A stretch of DNA of 64,000 bases from Rhodoferax sp. (GCA_031291305.1 JARLJH010000063.1:1-64000); one strand, 5' to 3'. Shown: positions 52,033-62,820, numbered from the stretch's first letter. Numbers and translations: made by a program. Notes: generated by a model not told the origin, from the sequence alone.

Positions 52033-53336
52033 TCCGGGAAACTCACCCGTACCAGCAAGCCCTTGCCATCTGCTGGGCTTTCTAGCAAAAGAGTGGCGCC
52101 GTGGTTCAGGACCACCTCCTGAACAATGGACAGACCAAGTCCAGCGCCCTCTATGGTCGAATCCACGCGCACAAAAGGCAGCAAAATGCGTTCACGCAAC
52201 TCCGGGGCAATGCCAACACCGTAATCGCGCAGCATCAAGGTCACGCTTTGGCCCTGATGGACGATATGCATTTCAACGACCGTGTCTGGTGGTGAAAACT
52301 TCAGGGCGTTGCCCAGCAGGTTGTCCAGCATCAGGCGCAGGTCATCAGCATCACCTTGCACCAAGGTGGACCCGCTGGCATCCAGCGCAAATTCAATACC
52401 TCGGTGACTGGCGAGAGCCGACAAATCCATCATGGATTGCTGCGCCAGATGCTGCAAGTCCACGGTGACGCGCAGCCTAGCCTTCGTGCGAGCTTCCAGA
52501 CGCGCCAGCGCAAGCATCTGCTGCAACAGATGTTGCGCACGTTGCGTTCCAAGCTTCAACCGGGCGGCAGTTTCCAGCATTTGGACCATACTTTGCCCGC
52601 GCATCAGGTTATCCACCTCCAGGCTCAGCGCGGTGATCGGCGTACGCAGTTCATGCGCGGCATTGGCAATGAAGCGTTTGTGTGCCTGCAGGCTGGTGTC
52701 GAGCTGCACCAACAAACGGTTGAGCGTGCTGACCACGCTACCTAACTCTGCGGGGGCATGTGGCATTACCACGGGCTGCAGCGAACCCACATCGCGCCGA
52801 CTCAGCTCGTCGGCGAGTTCGCGAATGGGCTCCAACTCCTTACGAATGGTCAGAGTAACCATCACGGCGCCCACCAGCATGACCAGCAGTGCCGGAATCA
52901 CCACATCCAGCTCGGCGTCCCAATACAACTGATCGCGCAGATCCTGTGAATGCATCACCTGTACCGTACGTTGCCCGTTACTCAGAGTGAAGACCTTAAG
53001 TTCCACGGCATCGTGTTGGTGGCCACTCCGCACCGATGACAAGCCGGGAGGTGTGTCCAGGGCAACGTCAATCTGCTCGCTGGAGCGATATAGTCGCACG
53101 CCATCAGCATCCCAGATCTGCACATCCAGGTGCAATGCGGGGTCGGAATCCCAGGTCTGCGCCGTGCCTTGCAAGTCGCTGAGAATGAGCGCGCGAGCCA
53201 CTTGCTCCAGCTGGTAGTTCAACAATTCTTTTTGTTGCTTGTGGACTTGCGTGAGTACCGTTACCGCCAGCACCACACTGACCAGCAGTACACCGACTAA
53301 CAGTCGACGCTTAAGTCGGCTTTCTAGTGAGAACAT
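52008..53336 (-). CDS. Two-component sensor histidine kinase (QseC/PmrB-like)
   Basis: 442 aa. N-terminal membrane segment (RLLVGVLLVSVVLAVTVL), periplasmic sensor (~30-160), second membrane segment (VIPALLVMLVGAVMVTLTI), HAMP-like region, H-box ANAAHELRTPITALSLEVDNL, N box (DNLLGNALKFSPP) and G boxes (DYGVGIAPEL; EGAGLGLSIVQEV). It overlaps the response-regulator gene by 13 bases and should phosphorylate it. The signal is unknown. Confidence 0.92.
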   Translation of the reverse strand: MFSLESRLKRRLLVGVLLVSVVLAVTVLTQVHKQQKELLNYQLEQVARALILSDLQGTAQTWDSDPALHLDVQIWDADGVRLYRSSEQIDVALDTPPGLSSVRSGHQHDAVELKVFTLSNGQRTVQVMHSQDLRDQLYWDAELDVVIPALLVMLVGAVMVTLTIRKELEPIRELADELSRRDVGSLQPVVMPHAPAELGSVVSTLNRLLVQLDTSLQAHKRFIANAAHELRTPITALSLEVDNLMRGQSMVQMLETAARLKLGTQRAQHLLQQMLALARLEARTKARLRVTVDLQHLAQQSMMDLSALASHRGIEFALDASGSTLVQGDADDLRLMLDNLLGNALKFSPPDTVVEMHIVHQGQSVTLMLRDYGVGIAPELRERILLPFVRVDSTIEGAGLGLSIVQEVVLNHGATLLLESPADGKGLLVRVSFPDQMSASKG

Positions 53337-54001
53337 GGCTGTTCATCACGCGGCACAAAGTAGCCAACGCCCCGAATATTCAGGATGCACCCCATGCCGA
53401 GTTTGCGTCTCAGGTTATGAATATTCACCTCCAATGCGTTGCTGGCGACCTCTTCTCCCCAACCCAGCAAACGCTCTTCCAGTTGCGCACGCGACATGGG
53501 CATGCCTGGACGACGCATCAGAAGCTCCAACAAAGCAAATTCACGCGCCGACAGACTCACTGCCGTGCCGTTTTTGGTAACCATTTTGGTGTCAGGGTGC
53601 AAGACGACGTCACCACTGCGCAAGACCGGGTCTGCCCGTCCCGAGCGGCTACGGATGGCAGATCGCAGGCGTGCGGCCAATTCGTCCATCTCGAAGGGTT
53701 TAAGGATGTAGTCATTGGCACCAGCGTCCAGTCCGGCCACCCGGTCGGACAGCGCGTCGCGTGCGGTCACCACCAGAATCGGCATCAGATGACCGCCACC
53801 GCGTAGATCGCGTAGCACCTGCATACCATCACGTTTGGGCAACCCGAGATCCAGCACAACCGCATCAAATGGTTCACTGCGCGCACATTGCAGGCCCAGT
53901 TCGCCGTCACGTACCCAGTCAATCGTGATGCCAAGCCGGGCAAGTCCTACGCGCACGGCTTCACCGATCAGCGGATCGTCTTCAACCAGGAGTACTCGCA
54001 T
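53324..54001 (-). CDS. OmpR-family response regulator (QseB/PmrA-like)
   Basis: 225 aa. Receiver domain (VLLVEDDPLIGEA, phospho-Asp in DAVVLDLGLPKRDG, Lys in ILKPFEMDELAARLRS) and a winged-helix output domain (LSAREFALLELLMRRPGMPMSRAQLEERLLG... EVNIHNLRRKLG). The kinase gene overlaps downstream. The CTTAG array at 54478-54515 is a candidate target, because PmrA/QseB-type regulators bind direct repeats of this kind. Confidence 0.94.
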   Translation of the reverse strand: MRVLLVEDDPLIGEAVRVGLARLGITIDWVRDGELGLQCARSEPFDAVVLDLGLPKRDGMQVLRDLRGGGHLMPILVVTARDALSDRVAGLDAGANDYILKPFEMDELAARLRSAIRSRSGRADPVLRSGDVVLHPDTKMVTKNGTAVSLSAREFALLELLMRRPGMPMSRAQLEERLLGWGEEVASNALEVNIHNLRRKLGMGCILNIRGVGYFVPRDEQPCSH

Positions 54002-54111
54002 GGGGCTTATGAAGTTAGTAAAACGTAATTTCCAGGCTACGGAGACACCAGCACACCGAGGGCATCAGCCGCATCTTAGGGTTGAATACAGCAGTGGCGC
54101 ACGCCAGACGC

Positions 54112-54142
54112 AAAAAAGGCTGCGATAGGCGCAGCCTTTTTT
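54112..54142. terminator. Bidirectional intrinsic terminator
   Basis: Perfect 13-bp stem AAAAAAGGCTGCG (54112-54124) / CGCAGCCTTTTTT (54130-54142), loop ATAGG. It ends the leftward small-protein gene before the response-regulator gene. Confidence 0.85.
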
Positions 54143-54177
54143 GTCAAGACGGGCCGCAGCCCGCCCTGGCCGGGACA

Positions 54178-54393
54178 TTACATCGCAGCCGATGCTTTGG
54201 CAGCAGCTTTTTTGGCCTTCTTGGCAGCGTGTTTCTTCACGACCTTCTTGGCAGCCTTCGTCACGGGTGCTGCAGCGGGTGCTTCAGCAGTAGCGGATGC
54301 TGGTGCTTCGGCAGGTGCCGGTGTAGCAGCGAACGTCATGCCAGAACCCAGGAGGCCAGCAGCGATAAAGAGAGCAGCGAGACTTGATTTCAT
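54178..54393 (-). CDS. Small secreted Lys/Ala-rich protein
   Basis: 71 aa: signal peptide (SLAALFIAAGLLGSGMTFAA), then a Pro/Ala/Glu linker (TPAPAEAPASATAEAPAAAP) and a basic histone H1-like tail (TKAAKKVVKKHAAKKAKKAAAKASAAM). After cleavage a short polycationic periplasmic peptide remains. It has its own terminator and probably a response-regulator-dependent promoter. Function unknown; surface-charge or polyanion-binding roles are conceivable. Confidence 0.75.
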   Translation of the reverse strand: MKSSLAALFIAAGLLGSGMTFAATPAPAEAPASATAEAPAAAPVTKAAKKVVKKHAAKKAKKAAAKASAAM

Positions 54394-54461
54394 GATAGAT
54401 CCTTAAAGTAACGACCATTGGGTCGGTTGCTGTGATGTTGGTTTGGAACCAACTGAGCGTG

Positions 54462-54515
54462 ACTGTAAAGACTCAAACTTAGTTTAGCCTTAGGGTTGAC
54501 TTAGCTAAGACTTAG
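54462..54515 (-). promoter_or_regulatory. Four CTTAG boxes at 11-bp spacing upstream of the small secreted protein
   Basis: CTTAG starts at 54478, 54489, 54500 and 54511, exactly 11 bp apart, with an inverse copy near 54532. On the minus strand a -10-like TACAGT (54462-54467) lies about 10 bp downstream, so the boxes cover the -35 position. This is the layout of an activator promoter for an OmpR-family regulator (the PmrA box is CTTAAT-N5-CTTAAT). Confidence 0.65.
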
Positions 54516-54556
54516 GCGCAGGTTCTTTTTGCTAAGGGCGAGCAGCCAAAATGTCA

Positions 54557-55240
54557 TCAAACTTCTGGCGCCGTAACCACCCTGCCCGCTTCGATGGTGA
54601 TCACGCGTTGACAGCGCGCCGCCAGAGCTTTGTCATGCGTCACCAGCACCAGCGTGGTACCAAGCTCGCGGTTCAGGTCCAGCATCAGCTCCATCACCGT
54701 TTCTCCGGTGGCAAAGTCCAGGCTACCGGTGGGCTCGTCGGCCAGCAACACGGCGGGTTGCACCACAAAGGCACGGGCCAACGCTACCCGTTGTTGCTCG
54801 CCGCCCGAGAGCACCTTCGGGTAATGGCTCAGGCGCTGCGACAGTCCCACCCGCGCGAGCAGCTCAGTGGCGGTTTTTCGGGCATCGCGCCGGTTGGCCA
54901 GTTCCAGGGGCAGCATCACATTTTCAAGCGCCGTAAGATTGCCCAGCAACTGAAAACTCTGGAACACAAAGCCTACTTTTTGCGCCCTTAGTGCTGCACG
55001 TTCGTCCTCGTTCATGGTAAAAATTTCCTGACCCGCCAGCCGCACAGCGCCCCGAGTAGGAACATCGAGCCCGGCAATGATGGACAGCAGCGTGCTTTTG
55101 CCTGAGCCGGATGCACCGACAATAGCCACTGTTTCCCGCTGGTTCAACTGGAAATCAATATCGCGCAGAATGTCGAGTGTGCCGGTCGAATCGGTGACCG
55201 ATTTGAAAACGTGTTCGACCGAAATAATGCAATCTGACAT
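54557..55240 (-). CDS. ybbA: ABC transporter ATP-binding protein (YbbA/LolD type)
   Basis: 227 aa from [13 protein letters not shown]. Walker [11 protein letters not shown]-loop [24 protein letters not shown], signature [14 protein letters not shown] and Walker [13 protein letters not shown]. MacB/LolD-like ATPase; the YbbP-type permease is not next to it here. Its start is back to back with the arylesterase gene, as ybbA and tesA are in E. coli. Confidence 0.88.
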   Translation of the reverse strand: MSDCIISVEHVFKSVTDSTGTLDILRDIDFQLNQRETVAIVGASGSGKSTLLSIIAGLDVPTRGAVRLAGQEIFTMNEDERAALRAQKVGFVFQSFQLLGNLTALENVMLPLELANRRDARKTATELLARVGLSQRLSHYPKVLSGGEQQRVALARAFVVQPAVLLADEPTGSLDFATGETVMELMLDLNRELGTTLVLVTHDKALAARCQRVITIEAGRVVTAPEV

Positions 55241-55922
55241 GGATGTTTCTTTGAATCTGATCAATGTGAATCGTCGTCACTGTATCGCGTTGACAACCGT
55301 CTGGACTCTGGCAGGGATTACACCAAGCACCTTGCAGGCCAAAACGATGACTACAACGCGAGCAGCTACGACCATTTTGGTGGTGGGTGATTCGCTGAGC
55401 GCCGAATACGGCCTCAGGCGCGGCAGTGGCTGGGTGGCGCTTCTGGAGAAAAAGCTGGCTGCCGAGAAAATTCCCGCTACCGTGATCAACGCCAGCATCA
55501 GTGGCGATACCACCACTGGTGGGCGTACGCGCCTACCGGCGCTGCTGGCAAGTCACCACCCGACCTTGGTGGTGATTGAGCTCGGCGCCAACGACGCGCT
55601 GCAAGGTTTGCCCCTTACTTTGACACAAGACAACCTCACAGCCATGACACAAGACGCCCAAAAGTCAAATGCCAAAGTTCTGTTGCTGGGCATGCAGGTG
55701 CCACCCAACTACGGACGTGACTATGGTGCACGCTTTGCCAGCCTGTATGTTGACGTGGCCAAGGCCAGCAAAGCCGGTCTGGTGCCGTTCATGCTCAAAG
55801 GCATTGCCGATGTCCCAGATAGCCTGAAGTGGTTTCAGGCTGACCGAATTCACCCGGTGGAAGCTGCGCATCCGCTGATTCTGGGCAATATCTGGCCCGA
55901 GCTGAGAAAAGAACTCCGATGA
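55239..55922 (+). CDS. tesA: Periplasmic SGNH-hydrolase (TesA/arylesterase)
   Basis: 227 aa from ATG 55239; GTG 55266 would start just before the signal peptide (NRRHCIALTTVWTLAGITPSTLQA) and is equally possible. SGNH blocks: VVGDSLSAEYGL (nucleophile Ser), SISGDTTTGG, LGANDALQG and DRIHPVEAAH (Asp/His). Multifunctional thioesterase, esterase and lysophospholipase. It overlaps selU by ATGA. Confidence 0.9.
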   Translation: MDVSLNLINVNRRHCIALTTVWTLAGITPSTLQAKTMTTTRAATTILVVGDSLSAEYGLRRGSGWVALLEKKLAAEKIPATVINASISGDTTTGGRTRLPALLASHHPTLVVIELGANDALQGLPLTLTQDNLTAMTQDAQKSNAKVLLLGMQVPPNYGRDYGARFASLYVDVAKASKAGLVPFMLKGIADVPDSLKWFQADRIHPVEAAHPLILGNIWPELRKELR

Positions 55923-56977
55923 GCCTGACCCCCATCACCGCTGACGCGTTGATCAGTCGGTTTGACGACTTCGATGCCGTCATCGACGCCCGCAGCGAAG
56001 ACGAATTTGCCTATGACCACCTGCCTGGCGCGGTGAATTGGCCCACCCTGAACAACATAGAACGCATCCAGATTGGCACGTTGTACAAACAAGTCAATCC
56101 GTTTGAGGCGCGAAAGCGTGGCGCTGCCATAGCGGCACGCAACATTGCAGCGCACATCGAGCGTGAAGTAATCGGCAAACCCAAGGACTGGAAACCCCTG
56201 GCGTATTGCTGGCGTGGGGGGCAGCGCAGCGGCGCGCTGTCCATGGTGTTGGGCCAGATCGGCTTTCGCGTGACACTGGTCGAAGGCGGCTACAAGGCGT
56301 TTCGCGCAGCCATGCTGCGAGATGTGGATCGCATGGTTGCCTCCCTGCGTTTTCAGGTGGTGTGCGGGCCAACGGGTTCAGGCAAGACACGTTTGCTGCA
56401 GGCGCTGTCTACCCAGGGGGCGCAGGTGTTGGACCTGGAAGCGCTGGCCAACCACCGAAGTTCCGTGCTCGGAGCGATTCCGGGTGTGGCGCAACCTAGC
56501 CAGAAGCGGTTCGACACCTTGATCTGGGACGCACTGCGCCACATAGATCCAAGCAAACCCGTGTTTGTGGAGAGTGAGAGCAAAAAGGTCGGCAACTTGG
56601 CATTACCCAACTCTCTGGTCGAGGCCATGCGCCTTAGCCCATGCCTGAACCTGCAGCTGCCGGACAGCGAACGGGTGGCACTGCTGATGGAGGACTATGA
56701 CCATCTGGTGCGCGACGTGGACTTTTTATGCGACCGATTGACGGTATTGATTCCGCTGCGAGGTCGTGCGGTGGTGAACGCCTGGATGGCTCTGGCGCGC
56801 TCAGGCCAGTTGCCCCAGGTGGTGCAGGATTTGCTGACTCAACACTACGATCCAGCCTATCTGCAGTCTATGCAACGCAATTTTGTTCAGTTCAATGATT
56901 CAAAAATAATAGTGCCTAATGACCATTCTAAAACGGCTATGGCCGATTTAAGCACTCAAATCCTGCAAGACATTTGA
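55919..56977 (+). CDS. selU: tRNA 2-selenouridine synthase
   Basis: 352 aa. Rhodanese domain (VIDARSEDEFAYDHLPGAVN, active Cys in YCWRGGQRSG) followed by a P-loop domain (CGPTGSGKTRLLQAL). It converts 2-thiouridine to geranylated and selenated uridine at tRNA wobble positions. A repeat (56899-56955) lies in frame near the C-terminus. No selD is in the window. Confidence 0.93.
   Translation: MSLTPITADALISRFDDFDAVIDARSEDEFAYDHLPGAVNWPTLNNIERIQIGTLYKQVNPFEARKRGAAIAARNIAAHIEREVIGKPKDWKPLAYCWRGGQRSGALSMVLGQIGFRVTLVEGGYKAFRAAMLRDVDRMVASLRFQVVCGPTGSGKTRLLQALSTQGAQVLDLEALANHRSSVLGAIPGVAQPSQKRFDTLIWDALRHIDPSKPVFVESESKKVGNLALPNSLVEAMRLSPCLNLQLPDSERVALLMEDYDHLVRDVDFLCDRLTVLIPLRGRAVVNAWMALARSGQLPQVVQDLLTQHYDPAYLQSMQRNFVQFNDSKIIVPNDHSKTAMADLSTQILQDI
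56899..56955 (+). repeat. Interspersed repeat at the 3' end of selU, copy 9
   Basis: CAAAAATAATAGTGCCTAAT, then ACGGCTATGGCCGATTTA. Matches both ends of the family. In frame, encoding part of the last 25 residues. Confidence 0.6.
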
Positions 56978-56993
56978 AGGTGCTGGCGCGCTT

Positions 56994-57176
56994 TTATACG
57001 GGCAGACCAGACTCATCAGTCGGCGGGGTTGGCTCGCCGGAAGAATCGTCAGAAGTACCTTCAGGCATGGGATCGCCCGCTTTGCGCTGGGCTTTTTCTT
57101 TCAACTTTTCTTCTTTTTTCTTCTTTTTTGCCAGTTCTTTTTGACGCTTTTCGTAGCCGTAATTAGGTGTTGCCAA
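56994..57176 (-). CDS. Small lysine-rich hypothetical protein
   Basis: 60 aa: MATPNYGYEKRQKELAKKKK, a Lys/Glu-rich helix, then an acidic Ser/Pro tail. I recall similar short proteins (YGYEKRQKELAKK) as conserved in Burkholderiales; function unknown. It is convergent with selU. Confidence 0.75.
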   Translation of the reverse strand: MATPNYGYEKRQKELAKKKKKEEKLKEKAQRKAGDPMPEGTSDDSSGEPTPPTDESGLPV

Positions 57177-57219
57177 TGTAGTCTTTCAAGGTTGATGTAC
57201 CCAATTTTACCCGCTGGAT

Positions 57220-58425
57220 TCAGGCGAACACTGTCAATGCGGCTGCGAGGTCGGCGCGTAAGTCTTCCACAGCCTCTAACCCGATAGAAAACCGCACCAA
57301 GGTACCGCGTGCCAAGTGCGCAGGCCAATCAGGGCGCATCGTGGCGATGTCATACGGCACCACCAGACTGATGGGACCACCCCAACTGTAGCCAATCTCA
57401 AATAGCTTCAGCGTATCGCAAAACGCATCCACTTGTTGCTGGTTGAATTCGGGGCGGAAGATCACGCTGAACAAACCGGCAGCGCTCCCGGGCTCCCCAT
57501 GGCAAAGCACCTGCCAGTGACGATGACCGGGTGAATTGGGCAAAGCCGGGTGCAACACCTGGGCAAATTCAGGCCTTGTCTGACACCAGCGCGCCAGCGC
57601 ACGGGTAGCTTCGTCATGGGCGGCGTAGCGCAACTTGAGGCTGGGTAGACCACGCAATACAGCCTCAACGTCGTTGGCTGCCACACCCAGGCCCATGCGC
57701 ATGTGGCAGAGTTTGAGACGCATGTGCAGCGACTCATCGGTCGTGATGACGCTACCCATGAGCACATCGCCCCCACCATTGGGATACTTGGTCAAAGCAT
57801 GGACGGAAATATCGACCGCCACGGGTACTTCGGAGCCTGGCTCCAGGTCAAAGGGCGCGAACGCCAGCCCGGCTCCCCAGGTGTTATCCAGCGCACACAG
57901 CACGCCCGCAGCTTTGCAGATGCGTACCTGTTCGATCAGATCAGGAAACTCCAACGTGACTGATCCCGCCGCCTCCAGCCAGACCAGCCGTGTTTTGGGG
58001 CCAATTTTGCTTGCCAGATCCTGCGGGTTGAGCGGGTCATAAAACTGATGGCCGATGCCCCAATGCATCAGTTCACCTTCAGCCAGCGCTTTGTTGGGTC
58101 CATAAACGTTGTCAGGGATCAGCACCTCGTCGCCAGAGCGCAACAACGCCAAGGACACCGTAGCGATGGCTGCCAGGCCACTCGGGACCAGCAGGCATTG
58201 CTTGCCGCCTTCCAGGGTGCACAGGCGCTCTTCCAGCATGTAGGTGGTGGGGGTGCCGTGCAGGCCATAGGTATATGCGGACTTGTCCTTCCACTCAAAG
58301 TGACGCATAGCAGCTACGCTAGGGAAAAACACCGTTGATGCCTTGAAAACACCTGGCTGAGGTGCTGCGAAACCTGCTGGTGGAATATAGGCGTGGTGAA
58401 TCAGGTCGGTGCTGGAGACAGTCAT
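57220..58425 (-). CDS. metC: Cystathionine beta-lyase-like PLP enzyme
   Basis: 401 aa Cys/Met metabolism PLP enzyme. Visible: YGLHGTPTTYMLEERLCTLEGGKQCLLVPSGLAAI, the cofactor Asp in LDNTWGAG, and the PLP lysine in VHALTKYPNGGGDVLMGS. It splits cystathionine to homocysteine, pyruvate and ammonia in methionine synthesis; other trans-sulfuration activities cannot be excluded. Confidence 0.87.
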   Translation of the reverse strand: MTVSSTDLIHHAYIPPAGFAAPQPGVFKASTVFFPSVAAMRHFEWKDKSAYTYGLHGTPTTYMLEERLCTLEGGKQCLLVPSGLAAIATVSLALLRSGDEVLIPDNVYGPNKALAEGELMHWGIGHQFYDPLNPQDLASKIGPKTRLVWLEAAGSVTLEFPDLIEQVRICKAAGVLCALDNTWGAGLAFAPFDLEPGSEVPVAVDISVHALTKYPNGGGDVLMGSVITTDESLHMRLKLCHMRMGLGVAANDVEAVLRGLPSLKLRYAAHDEATRALARWCQTRPEFAQVLHPALPNSPGHRHWQVLCHGEPGSAAGLFSVIFRPEFNQQQVDAFCDTLKLFEIGYSWGGPISLVVPYDIATMRPDWPAHLARGTLVRFSIGLEAVEDLRADLAAALTVFA

Positions 58426-58477
58426 TGTGGAGGTGCGTTAACAATCGAGAAAATATATATTAATCAATAGATTGCGA

Positions 58478-59002
58478 TTAAACGCTCCACTTTTTGATTA
58501 ACTGTTCGGGGCGCATGCTGTCATACCCTTCAAAGGGTTGATGAATCCACGGGTTGGTTGGTAGAAAGTCAACACAGTAGTCCGGTGTGAATGTGGACAG
58601 TGCCTTGGTCCAAATCACCGCACTACGTAACTCCGTGATGGGTTTATAGTTATTTTTAAGTTGCTCAATCACCTTATTCAACGTATGGCCCGAATCCGCC
58701 AGGTCATCCACCAACAGGACTTTGCCAGCAATTTGACCCTTGGGGGTGGTGATGTAGTGCGCAATGTCAAGTTGACCCTGCACCGTGCCCGCCTCAGAAC
58801 GGTAGGAACTCGTCGACATAATGGCCAATGGCTTGTCAAACACACGAGAGAGTACGTCGCCAGGGCGCATGCCACCGCGCGCCAGACATAGGATAGTGTC
58901 AAACTGCCAGCCTGACTGAAACACCTTGATGGCGAGTTTTTCAATCAGGTTGTTGTACTCGTCATAACTCACATAAAGGTGTTTGCCGTCTTCTGTCAAC
59001 AT
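58478..59002 (-). CDS. Purine-type phosphoribosyltransferase
   Basis: 174 aa type I PRTase. PRPP loop VLLVDDLADSGHTL, N-terminal ILCLARGGMRPGDVLSRVF, and a hood-like C-terminus (WIHQPFEGYDSMRPEQLIKKW). Similar to xanthine/hypoxanthine-guanine PRTases; exact base preference not visible. It follows purA in the same direction. Confidence 0.85.
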   Translation of the reverse strand: MLTEDGKHLYVSYDEYNNLIEKLAIKVFQSGWQFDTILCLARGGMRPGDVLSRVFDKPLAIMSTSSYRSEAGTVQGQLDIAHYITTPKGQIAGKVLLVDDLADSGHTLNKVIEQLKNNYKPITELRSAVIWTKALSTFTPDYCVDFLPTNPWIHQPFEGYDSMRPEQLIKKWSV

Positions 59003-59012
59003 GAATTTGCTC

Positions 59013-59074
59013 CAGTAAAAATAGCTGCCTATCGAATAAATATAAGGGCTAGAGACTGATTTCTTATATAAATC
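59013..59074 (+). repeat. Interspersed repeat between purA and the PRTase gene, copy 10
   Basis: AAAAATAGCTGCCTATCGAA, then ATATAAGGGCTAGAGACTGA, then TTTCTTATAT. One of the clearest copies; intergenic. Confidence 0.75.
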
Positions 59075-59103
59075 TCGAGCAAGGACAATGAACGCCGTGC
59101 ACT

Positions 59104-60495
<1,392 letters not shown>

Positions 60496-61644
60496 TCAGA
60501 TTGCTTGCACAAGCCATTGACCGGCAGCTTCAACAAGCTCGCGGTCGCAATGGAATTCATCCACTTCACTCTCGTGGCCAGGAAACTCGCACACCACCAC
60601 TTCACCGCGCGAGCGTAGCGAAACAATGGCCGCTGCCAGGGCGGGTTCGTCACGCCAGGGAGCGCGGATAGCTGCCTGTAATGGACGCGTTGCCACGGCA
60701 CTGACGATGGTTTTCAGATCCAGGCTAAAGCCAGCAGCCGGGCGATTGCGCCCGAACACCGCGCCAACCTGGTCATAACGCCCACCACGTGCCAATGCTC
60801 CACTGGCGCTTGGCGCATAAATCGCATAGCGAGCACCGGTGTAATAGGCATAACCTTGCAGGTCTGCCAGATCAAACGTTACTTGAACACTTGGCAAATG
60901 CGATGCCAGGCGCTTCAAGTTTTGAAGCGCTTCTGCTACTCCTGGCAGGGGCGGGAGGGCTTTTTCTGCCTCATCCAGCACGGACGCATCGCCATACAGT
61001 TGCACCAGAGTCAATAAGCCTTGGCGAATGTGTTCGGGCAGATCGCGGGTCAGCATCGCCAGTTCGGGGCTGTCTTTTGCAGCCAGCGCGGCATACAGCG
61101 GGGCCAATTGCGAGGCATCGAGAGAAAGACCAGACAGCATGGACTTGACAAGGCGGGCATCCGCCAGATCGACGCTGGGACTCTGAACCTTGGCTGCCTT
61201 GAGACAGTCCAGCGCCAGATTCAGCACCTCGATATCCGCCTCCAGACCCGCATGACCATAAATTTCTGCACCAAACTGCAAAGGCTCACGCGTGGCATGC
61301 GGAGCACCAGGCAAGGTATGCAACACCGGGCCGCAGTAGCAAAGCCGAGTGACACCGGCGCGGTTGAGCAGATGGGCATCAATGCGAGCGACCTGCGGCG
61401 TGCTGTCGGCACGCAGTCCCATCATGCGTCCTGAGAGCTGATCGACGAGCTTGAAAGTTTGCAAGTCCAGCGCCACACCAGCGCCAGTTAGTAGAGATTC
61501 GAGATGCTCCAGCAGCGGTGGCATGACCAACTCGTAGCCATAACAACGCGCTGCATCCAGCAGGTCTCGACGTAATTCTTCGATGTGCCGCGCTTCAGAC
61601 GGCAAGACATCGGCAATGTGATCCGGCAGGACCCAAGCAGACAT
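60496..61644 (-). CDS. hisZ: ATP phosphoribosyltransferase regulatory subunit
   Basis: 382 aa HisRS-like protein without anticodon domain ([79 protein letters not shown]). It activates the short form of HisG. It is between the hflKC and purA genes. Confidence 0.94.
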   Translation of the reverse strand: MSAWVLPDHIADVLPSEARHIEELRRDLLDAARCYGYELVMPPLLEHLESLLTGAGVALDLQTFKLVDQLSGRMMGLRADSTPQVARIDAHLLNRAGVTRLCYCGPVLHTLPGAPHATREPLQFGAEIYGHAGLEADIEVLNLALDCLKAAKVQSPSVDLADARLVKSMLSGLSLDASQLAPLYAALAAKDSPELAMLTRDLPEHIRQGLLTLVQLYGDASVLDEAEKALPPLPGVAEALQNLKRLASHLPSVQVTFDLADLQGYAYYTGARYAIYAPSASGALARGGRYDQVGAVFGRNRPAAGFSLDLKTIVSAVATRPLQAAIRAPWRDEPALAAAIVSLRSRGEVVVCEFPGHESEVDEFHCDRELVEAAGQWLVQAI

Positions 61645-61701
61645 GGATAAATGGGAGGCTGTTAAAACCTGAATTCTACCGGGCGAATGCAGACGAAGAC
61701 T

Positions 61702-61902
61702 TCAAGCCAACCACCAAATCAGCGTTAGGCCCAACAGTAGGCTGATCAAACCAAAAAAACGCAACTGTCCGTCAGTGAACTTCAAAATTTGCGTGAATGT
61801 CTGGCGCCACGTGGCGGGGGACACAAAAGGCATGAAGCCCTCCACCAGCAAAACCAGCCCCATGGCCAACCAGAAGGTGGTGCTGTTCAGGCCGGATTCC
61901 AT
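61702..61902 (-). CDS. DUF2065 small membrane protein
   Basis: 66 aa with two membrane segments (TTFWLAMGLVLLVEGFMPFVS; LRFFGLISLLLGLTLIWWLA). It follows hflC by 2 nt; the pairing of DUF2065 with hflKC is common. Role unknown. Confidence 0.9.
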   Translation of the reverse strand: MESGLNSTTFWLAMGLVLLVEGFMPFVSPATWRQTFTQILKFTDGQLRFFGLISLLLGLTLIWWLA

Positions 61903-61904
61903 GC

Positions 61905-62810
61905 TTACTTTTTGCCGCTGGCCGTCGCAGCGGCGGAACCGCTGCGCATGGTCTTGAAAAAGTCAGAGCTGCCTGGGTCCAGGACCATCACATCGCTCTT
62001 CTTAGAGAAGGTCGCCTTGTAAGCATCCAAACTACGGTAGAACTGGGCGAATTGCGGGTCACGGCCAAAGGCCTCGGTATAGGTGCGAGCGGCTTCAGCA
62101 TCACCTTCACCCTTGATTTTCTGGGCATCACGGTAAGCATTGGCCACCGTCACCTCACGCTGGCGGTCAGCATCAGCGCGGATTTTTTCACCTTCGGCGG
62201 CTCCGGTGGAGCGCAATTCATTGGCAACGCGCTTGCGTTCGGCCTCCATACGTCGATACACCGACTCGGTGATAGCGTCCACATAGTCAACGCGGGTAAT
62301 GCGTACATCCACCACATCAATACCCCAAGGTTTGGCACCACGCACCTGGCTGAGCACTTCGTTTTTGACGTCTTCCATCAAGGTTTCACGCTTGGCCGAC
62401 AGCAGCTCCTGAACCGTGCGCTTGTTGATCTCTTCCTGGAAGGCATTACGTACCACCCGATTCAGCTGACTGGCGCCCGCTGCCTCATTGGTGCCGACAT
62501 TACGGATGTACTCGGTAGGCTCGGAAATACGCCAGCGCACATACCAGTCAATCACCACACGTTGCTTTTCAGCAGTCAACACCGGCTCGTTGTCAACACT
62601 GTCGAGCGTGAGCAGTCGCTTGTCGATGTATGACACATTTTGGAATGGCGGCGGTAACTTGAAGTTCAACCCAGGCTCGACGATAACTTCCTTGATTTGT
62701 CCTAGCGCGAAAACGACACCAAACTGACGTTGATCGACCACAAACAAGGTGGAATTGGCCAATAGCAGCAATAGCAAGACGGTAGAGAAAATAAAACCTA
62801 AGCGATTCAT
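61905..62810 (-). CDS. hflC: HflC protease modulator
   Basis: 301 aa from MNRLGFIFSTVLLLLLLANSTLFVVDQRQFGVVF: one membrane anchor, a Band 7 domain, and a Lys/Glu/Ala-rich helix (EAERKRVANELRSTGAAEGEKIRADADRQREVTVA). With HflK it forms a membrane complex that restrains FtsH. Start ATG 62810 with GGAG upstream, 10 nt after the hflK stop. Confidence 0.94.
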   Translation of the reverse strand: MNRLGFIFSTVLLLLLLANSTLFVVDQRQFGVVFALGQIKEVIVEPGLNFKLPPPFQNVSYIDKRLLTLDSVDNEPVLTAEKQRVVIDWYVRWRISEPTEYIRNVGTNEAAGASQLNRVVRNAFQEEINKRTVQELLSAKRETLMEDVKNEVLSQVRGAKPWGIDVVDVRITRVDYVDAITESVYRRMEAERKRVANELRSTGAAEGEKIRADADRQREVTVANAYRDAQKIKGEGDAEAARTYTEAFGRDPQFAQFYRSLDAYKATFSKKSDVMVLDPGSSDFFKTMRSGSAAATASGKK

Positions 62811-62820
62811 CTGGGAGCTC

